From Cristatella mucedo (taxonomy: Eukaryota > Bryozoa > Phylactolaemata > Cristatellidae), in NCBI GenBank assembly GCA_009760855.2, contig WPIO01000323.1:1-64000 (forward strand): a stretch of 64,000 nucleotides of DNA. Direction: 5' to 3'. Both the position numbers and the translations under genes were made by a program. The first letter of the stretch is position 1; each line of letters opens with the position of its first letter. Positions 57,361-64,000 of the stretch are shown in pieces. The notes below the pieces were generated by a model. The model did not search any database, was not told the DNA's origin, and was given only the letters and a program-made list of their open reading frames with translations.

Positions 57361-60069
57361 GTGACTTTTCTCAATCTAGTGGATTCGCTGTCTTCTAGCC
57401 ACGTGCGAAACGCGAGGATTAATCGAGCTAAAAAGTTCATGCTGAATGTGTGATTGCGTGGGTGACAGAATCATGAAAGGAAGAAATGCAATTCCATCAA
57501 TGCTATGTGGTGAGTGCTAAGTTAGTAAGAGGTACCGGCTGATAAAGATGAACACAAAACAGGCGTAGCCGGCAAGATCAGAAGGCGACTGGACCAATAG
57601 GGATCCGAAGAAGGCGCTGCCACAGTTCCAGTATTAAAATCGTCTAACACAGAGTGCTAAGTAGCAGTGTGAATCATTGCAGACGCTGGGAAATATTGGC
57701 ATAGCTAGCACGTTCAAGCACGGCTAACTAGTAGCAGTTTTTGTATTCATATGTGCAGGTCTGCCAACTATAGCACACAACGGTGGCAAGAATGAGCTCT
57801 CACATGTTAATGAAACTAGTCAAAGATTATGTCATAACCCTCTATTTTATTGCAATTGAGAGGCACGTTCGTTTATCCGAAGCCACACATTACAACTCAC
57901 TCAGTAGCCAAAAAGACATTGACTGACTAATACTTAAAATGTCCAGCCGTACTTTCTATGTAAAATGGGCATTTAAATAAATTAAATTATTACAGTTTAT
58001 AATTTGAATGCTGCTAATTATCTCTAGGGCTGTCATGCACTGACCGGTTTAACAAGCAAATATTTCACAACTACTCTTGTGGGGGGAGTGCTGAGAAAAT
58101 TCTGAGAAGATTGGTTCAAATTTCAAATAAATAACTATGATAGCTTGTAAAAGACGAGCGTGTGAGAAATGTGATCTGAATTTCGAGCAATCCCTAAATC
58201 TGTGGCCGGCGGCTGCACCGAGTTGCCAACCGCCGAGACTGTCCAACGTACGACTGCAGGTGAAGCATACCTTAGCGGCCTTAAGCTGCGCTAATTACGA
58301 CAGCAGCGACAGCACCACCCCAACACCAGCTACCACTTACTACTTAAGCAGCTGGTTTCATTCAGTTATTGCTAGTTTTCAGACTAAGTCCGCACTTCTT
58401 TTATCCAGCCGCTATTGTAAAATCAGAAGTGCCTAATAGTGAATGGCAGATGCCTTAGGTGTGCGTCTCACCTTCAGGTCCATAGTGTGTCTCTTAAATT
58501 GACAAGTTGTATTCAAGTTGTATACAGTTGTATACAAGTTGTATTGTATTGTATTACAAATTTGTACCCATTCACAGTAGGTCTAGAAAGCTAACGATTT
58601 AGCGGGCTCGGACAGCTTTAGCAAACTTTTATTGACAATCTCCCAGGCACATCAAAACAGCAATGTTGAAGTCACTAGAACGATAGAAACATGATTACCA
58701 CAAGAGTTTCTTCAACGTTCCACACCAATTTTACTGCATTACTCAAGGTTGCACGGCAACTTAGTTCGGTTAGCGGGTGTATCGGCTGGGCGGTCGGCCA
58801 TGCGTTACCAGGTAATGCACAAGAATCAAATCGCTTAGCCAGACGTGCAAAGTATTTGTCTCTATAATATTTTTAAAGAAATTTTTTTACTGAATATCAG
58901 TAACTTAGTTAAGCATTGTTTCTGAACTTGCCTTATGAGACAAGTTTCCTAGATTGCTGTTAGTGCGTTATACGACTTCGCAACGTTATGACAACAGCAG
59001 GTTTGCTGAAAAAGACTGCTAAATGCAAGTCTGAAACTAAGATCAATTATGTAATTAAAATGTAAAGTTTGAGCTGATACTGTAACCTAACCACTATTTC
59101 GTTTTCTTATATTCCCAGGAGACTAAACGGCGAAGGAGAAATGCGACTGAAGGTATTCAATTTGGACCAAGAAAAAAAATCTTCGCTGACTGGGAACTGC
59201 ATATATAATTGAAGTCAAATTGAAAATCCACAAGCGTCAAAGGAGCGTGACATAAAGTACCAACTGGATGTGGTGAGAAATGTTTGGTTTTTTGCAAGTA
59301 TGTGCTGGCAATCTCTCTCCGAAACACAAACGACGGTGTATGGCCTAGGCTTTAACAAACTGCAAGTTGAGCCAGCTTGAAAAGGTGATCATAGAAATCT
59401 GATTTTTTCATTTGTGCGTGGCTGATACTTCAGATATCAGTTTTAAAGGACCGCTTTACTTCTGCAACAGTCTAATTATATTTGAGCTTAGCACTCGTTA
59501 AAGCTCAGAAGAACTTAATTTGCATGTGTGCCGCGTTAGGGTACACCAGGCATCATCACTTTGCTGTTCTCACTTAAGCTCAAATTATCGCCCGTATATT
59601 ATTGTGTGTTTAGCTGAAGGTAGCCTTCGGTGAATGGCTTGGACGTGGCGCACCCTTATCCCTATCACCTCGTTGCTGCCGGTCCTTAGACTTGTGGTTC
59701 GGGTATCATTAGCCCTGTCGATAGAGCGGTTCACGCTTGATCTCAAAAATAACACAGGAATGTAGAGGTTTTTAGCACCAACCAAAGCTCCTGGCTTGAG
59801 TAGTTCAAATAAACGACCTAAAAGAGCTTTAACTTAAAAAGCAATATCAATAAAGTTGTTATTACTTAAAACTACAATAGAAGGCTTAGTGTGTGATCTC
59901 AAGTGACACAGATTCTTATAAGTATTAGAGGGCGGACACTTTACCCTCAGCATCCACACTGCATTCTAGCACTGGGGGGGGGGGCTTTCAAGCAGTGTAT
60001 GACTTCAGGATCCTGTCCCCATCCTATGGTTCAATTGTTCTTTTTTTTCCTTGGCAAGCTGAATCAGTT
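57361..60069. other. unassigned; one 99-codon frame and short repeats
   Basis: A plus-strand frame at 58,137-58,436 (99 codons) starts with a CKRRACEKC pattern but continues in low-complexity Thr/Ser/Pro/Tyr sequence and is not recognisable. An 11-G homopolymer lies at 59,974-59,984. No gene supported. Confidence 0.4.
58502..58556. repeat. short tandem repeat (TTGTAT-based)
   Basis: ACAAGTTGTATTCAAGTTGT followed by further TTGTATACA and GTATT units. It is a local AT-rich tandem of about 55 bp. Confidence 0.8.
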
Positions 60070-60650
60070 TTTTAACAGACCTCTCACCGCACTGCCAGCT
60101 TATCTAAATCAGACAAACCAGCTGTGCCCATGGCTTCAACTCCCGTGGATAACAAGCGTTCAGTTACAATGCTCCGAAAGCCTGGAACTTATCTTTGTCT
60201 GAATTCACTTTATCTCCCTACGTGACGCCTTTTAAAAGCAGCTGAGGCCTACCATTTGTTCTCAGTACATGCTCAATCCCAGTGCATTTTTGATTGTGGG
60301 GCTTGTGAGTCATGAAAAGGTGCCTACCATGACTAAAGACACGTGCAAGAATGTATTTGTCATGTGATTTAGTGATCCTGCATTCTACCAGTAGACTTTA
60401 TGTGCTTACCAGAGATTGATGCAACGCATTTTCCTAATCAGTAGTACAGCTATTTGGCTGCTGGGAAAAAGCCTTCTTTTGAACATCTCAAGGCTTGTCA
60501 CGTGCATGATACTTCAATGTTGTTGCACGCTTGTGTAGGTGCTGTATCTCAATGGGCGTTTATTCTAAGTTATCGCATCTCTTACAACCAGCTGTAAAGC
60601 ACCTGAATAGAGAATCTTTATGATATGGTGCTCTAAAACAGGTAGAATAT
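60070..60650 (+). pseudogene. LINE-B 3' copy (train member 1)
   Basis: AAGCCTGGAACTTATC at ~60,178 corresponds to the A-W-N-S-L coding segment of LINE-B (AAAGCCTGGAACTCACTCCC at 61,390). The copy ends with the family tail GCTGTAAAGCACCTGAATAG, AGAATCTTTATGATATGGTG, CTCTA at ~60,590-60,635. Coding capacity is lost. Same orientation as the next three fragments. Confidence 0.7.
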
Positions 60651-60829
60651 TATTTTTGCCAGTTGTACGTAAGCGCAGAATTCTTCCTTAGCATCTGGTT
60701 GAATTCAGATAGAAGTTTTAAACGTTTTCTTTCCCTTGACAATCCCATCAACTCTCCCTACTTTCAGCTAATTATAACAGCAAGAAATTGAGTCTTTTTA
60801 GACAGAGAAACTAAAATTACGTTTTCCTT

Positions 60830-60935
60830 TGCACAAGTGTTATCCCACCTCGACTTTGGCAACTCTATGCTTACTATTTTGGGCTTGAAATTCATTGAAA
60901 AGACGGCAGCTTGGCTTCTTGGTCGTTGGCGTTAA
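60830..60935 (+). pseudogene. LINE-B scrap (train member 2)
   Basis: The plus strand encodes LSHLDFGNSMLTILGLKF and EKTAAWLLG, matching S-R-L-D-Y-C-N-S-L-L-x-G-L and the following A-A-R-L-L of L2/CR1 LINEs. It is followed by a second, separate occurrence of the same protein region, so it is not part of member 3. Confidence 0.65.
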
Positions 60936-60939
60936 TGCT

Positions 60940-61700
60940 GGAACAAATCTGCCTCCTTTAGTATCACAAAATGCCAAAACTCAGGCTTGCTTAGACAGGA
61001 AAATTGCATCAAAGTTGGTTCATGCATTTGTGACTTCGCGTCTCGACTTTTGTAATCAAAAGCTTACTGGTTAACCTGCGTATGCAACCAAGCACTTACA
61101 TTTGGTGAAAGTCTTTTTAGCTAGGCTCATCTGTCGTGAGAATTACAGTAGCCATATCGTACCATTTTCCACCGACCTGCACTATCTGCCAGTCAAGCAA
61201 CGCATTCAATTCAAGGTTTTGTCGCTCACTTTTAGGTCCCTTCATTCTTTGGCTCTTGCTTACCTATCACACCTACTCCCCCTCAAGGCTAAGTATCGTA
61301 CCAACCGCTTTCAGAATCTAGCTATTAACTTATGCCTCGTGAAAACATCAAATCCTTTGGAGATCGTGCCTTTAGTTCATATGCTCATAAAGCCTGGAAC
61401 TCACTCCCGAACTCCGTCATGACATCTCCTGGTTTGACCAGTTCAAAAAAAATTAAAAACGCAGCTATTTATGACAGTATTTAGTGGGTACCTGTGATTC
61501 GTTCTTTATGTGCTTAGCCATGCTGACACTGTGCTTGCTGAGACTAACCACACTTGCATTCTGACCCTGTGCATGTCACCCTTAACCATGTTATTTATAT
61601 TCTTTATCAAACATGATACCACTCCTCACTGATTGTGTTTCCTTTGCAACAAATATAAAGGGCATAGGAAGAGATTATGTTCTCTGAGGGCACTTTAGGT
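60940..61700 (+). pseudogene. LINE-B C-terminal region and 3' end (train member 3)
   Basis: Encodes ASKLVHAFVTSRLDFCNQ (~61,005-61,060), then, in the frame of the 106-codon ORF at 61,102-61,422, LHYLPVKQRIQFKVLSLTF and LHSLALAYLSHLLPLK. An A-H-K-A-W-N-S-L-P segment follows near 61,385-61,405 in another frame. The 3' untranslated region matches 20,430-20,625 (minus). The tail GAAGAGATTATGTTCTCTGA, then GGGCACTTTAG, ends at ~61,700. This is the best-preserved LINE-B stretch in the window. It carries a stop near 61,075 and at least one frameshift, and the catalytic RT part is absent. Confidence 0.85.
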
Positions 61701-61709
61701 GCATTATTG

Positions 61710-62172
61710 AAATTATTACCTGCACTGGCTCCCAATCAAGCAGCATCCGTTAAGGTACACATACTTAATTTTAGGTCCCTCAATTCTCTGGTTACAGCCT
61801 ACCTATCAGGACTACTCCTCTGCCAGAAGAATAATCAACCTGCTGTTCCGACTCGAATCGTTTAGCCATAACTCGTTCATGCCTAAAAAGCGTTAGAGAC
61901 CGTACCTTTTTCTATGCTCCCAAAGCACGAAACTCACTACCAAGGCATACCAAAGTGTCTTATGACTTGAAAAATTAAAAAGAAGCTTAACAATTACTTG
62001 TTTATGACAAAATTAGGTGGGTATTGTAATGCGTTCTTCGTGTGCATGTTATTGCTTACACTATCCTTGCTGCTCGCGGATGTTGCCATGATTAATTTAG
62101 TAATGTTTTTTTTATGTAGCATCTATAAAGTTCCTGCTAAGAAATTTAGTTCTCCGAGGGTGCTATACAAAT
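61710..62172 (+). pseudogene. LINE-B C-terminal scrap and tail (train member 4)
   Basis: CTGGCTCCCAATCAAGCAGC followed by TTAGGTCCCTCAATTCTCTG encodes the decayed W-L-P-x-K-Q-x-x-x-x-K-V-x-x-L-x-F-R-S-L-N-S-L segment, and AYLSGLLL follows. A later tail-like TTCTCCGAGGGTGCTATACA lies at ~62,150-62,170. It starts just after the tail of member 3. Confidence 0.7.
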
Positions 62173-62189
62173 GTATTTTGTTAACTTTC

Positions 62190-62295
62190 ACTAAATTTTG
62201 CTGGCTCTCAATGAAGCAGTGCATGGACACACAGGTTTTTGTAACTCACTTTAAGGTCCGTTCATTCTCTTGAACAAGCGTACCTATCTGAGCAT
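62190..62295 (+). pseudogene. LINE-B scrap (train member 5)
   Basis: TGCTGGCTCTCAATGAAGCA and CTCACTTTAAGGTCCGTTCA repeat the same protein region again (x-W-L-x-x-K-Q ... L-T-F-x-x-R-S). The fragment ends near CGTACCTATCTGAG. It starts directly after the tail of member 4, as member 4 does after member 3. Confidence 0.65.
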
Positions 62296-64000
62296 CAGCC
62301 CAATTAGGTGAAGCTTCGATTGAGGTTACTTCGTCAGTATGCTGAGCATACGACTTGAGCTCTGCTCAGTAGCTTTTGCAAACCGTCGATCTTGCTACGC
62401 CGTTGCTACTAGTGTTCAAGTGCTCGCTTAAAGATGCAGGCATAAGCAATGAAACTGGTTTTATGTTTACTTTTGTATGTCTAATTTCAAGACAGACATT
62501 AACATTTGGGTATAGAGATTTCAATCAGGCATGATGCTTTCCCACTAAATTTAGTAGTTGCTTCTAGAGCTGAGGTTGGCTCGTGAAGGAAAGTTCTTGA
62601 CTGGTAAGGCCTAATCGCTGTATACGGTTGGTATGCAACATCCTTCTTATAAGTCCACGGCTAAACCTGAAGGACAGTGAAGCCTAGGAAGCAGTCTTAA
62701 AAGACCCGGTAACGCAGCTGCACAAATTAAAAACGAAAAGAAATTGGTAAAATTGCTTTCATATTATTGGCTGAGAAGATACAATAACTCTGTGACTGAA
62801 CTAATAAAAGAACTGAGGTATACTGAGGTATACTTTTACAGAGAATGAGAAACATACATGTCTATTAATATTAGTGTTATGTGAAATTAGAAATAAGCGA
62901 TAGACCATTTATTTAAAAAAGGCAATATATTACATATAACGCAGTCAACAGCAAACTAGTATATGTTGATTTCATTTTGAAGGACTCAAGCTTGTCCCAA
63001 GAGTCTCTCTAGTTTGACATCTTATTAAACCAGACGTCAGCTTTAATATCTATGTCTGTGGTAGTATAATTTGTTTAAAAAGACTGATATTGAGAATATC
63101 CACAATGTTAGTCATCACGATGGTAAATCTTCGTAAATTTAGTTGGTGCACAAGACTGACCAATAATAGAAAAGGGTTATTGATCAAACCTTCCAGCTTA
63201 AAGAAACAAACCCTGACCCACCACCAGATCGGCGGTAGCCATTTCGTAATAGGGTTCCAGCTTGTAGTAAAATTGTTAAGAGCGGTGGGCGAAATTATTT
63301 ATAATGCAATAGAGCCTTTTAGAAAGCTAGGTAGGCTTCTGAACAACTTCTCGTAGAGAATTCCAGCTAAAGGTGCTTGTCATATTGTTAGAAATCTGGC
63401 AACAAACTTTTTTTTATCCAAGTCTCTAGGGAAATTCTCATATTTTAACGCTTGGCTCTATCAATCTTGCTTCTTAATGAGAAGGAGAAAAAATGTCCTT
63501 TGTCATTGGATGTCTGGCTTAGATTCTCAGCCTAATTCCTCACTAGAATTTGATTTTAGCTTACAGATACTTCCACAGCAGCAAGACTTTGGGGTGTGCT
63601 TCGACTATTTCCAAAGACGGTTATGTAAGTCACAACACAATCTTGTGCAACTTTTTCAGCTTAGCGAGAGGTTTTCAATGTTAGGATGTTGATGCAGGTT
63701 TTCCGTAGTCGAACTTTATCTGTGATCGACCGGCTCCGATGCAGAAATCGATGGTTCTTAAGATGCAATGATTGCTTTGAGTGAGAGCTGGGGCTGGACA
63801 TGTCATGTCAAAATGCATTAAGTAGGTGACATATGTTTACTGGGCTAAGATATTGCACAAGTATTTGTCATTGCTAATACTCAGGGAATTGAGGATCAGG
63901 ACAGGTCTGCTTAGCATGCCCGACGAAGCCCATTCAATAGTGAGGCCGAAAGGACAAATCGAGAATAAGCTGCAAACGTTTCCACATACAGAAGCCAGAC
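62296..64000. other. unassigned, no gene seen
   Basis: 1.7 kb, AT-rich. Two short plus-strand frames (63,090-63,356, 88 codons; 63,477-63,692, 71 codons) have no motif I recognise. The window ends without a clear feature boundary. Confidence 0.45.

Overview
The window looks like gene-poor nuclear DNA from an animal, most plausibly a marine or other aquatic invertebrate. The evidence is moderate GC content, no operon-like coding, tRNA-derived SINEs, L2/CR1-type LINE fragments with YADD reverse-transcriptase cores, and restriction-like-endonuclease (R2/NeSL-superclade) retrotransposon fragments. No phylum can be assigned from sequence alone. I found no intact protein-coding host gene, no genuine tRNA or rRNA gene and no CRISPR array. 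Almost every convincing stretch of protein similarity is a broken retrotransposon.

Layout. Positions 1-3060 are a GT-rich satellite with a long-range period of about 2.26 kb. Positions 3.2-6.1 kb hold LINE remnants. Positions 5,789-16,722 are a tandem array of a ~3,008-bp unit (about 3.6 copies, nearly identical), and each unit carries a LINE remnant and a tRNA-derived SINE. Positions 16.7-27 kb are mostly unassigned single-copy-like DNA with scattered SINEs and 3'-truncated LINE copies. Positions 27.6-30 kb hold a CT microsatellite, a ~160-bp minisatellite and the first of three copies of a dispersed ~0.8-1.2 kb repeat with LTR-like features (TATA-like box, later AATAAA). Positions 31.9-34.85 kb are a composite: a degenerate R2/NeSL-like element (RT, zinc-knuckle region, endonuclease) sits in the same orientation inside or against a broken LINE. 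Positions 36-49 kb hold the other two copies of the LTR-like repeat, a 16-bp minisatellite and more LINE/SINE copies. Positions 50.9-51.9 kb are a foldback-like element with inverted ends built from ~16-bp subrepeats. Positions 56.14-57.36 kb are a GC-rich 3' fragment of a second R2/NeSL-like element. Positions 60-62.3 kb are a train of at least four same-orientation LINE 3' fragments.

How the parts relate. Two LINE families recur. 'LINE-A' ends in a TAATG-type tail. 'LINE-B' ends in a conserved stem-loop-like tail (TGTAAAGCGCC ... GGGCGCT) followed by ATT repeats. The tRNA-headed SINE-1 carries the same kind of 3' tail as LINE-B, which suggests a LINE/SINE partnership. SINE-2 is a second tRNA-headed family; it occurs in the tandem unit, inside an LTR-like repeat, and alone at 46 kb. 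All family names here are local labels. Boundaries were judged by eye and are approximate (usually +/-10-30 bp).
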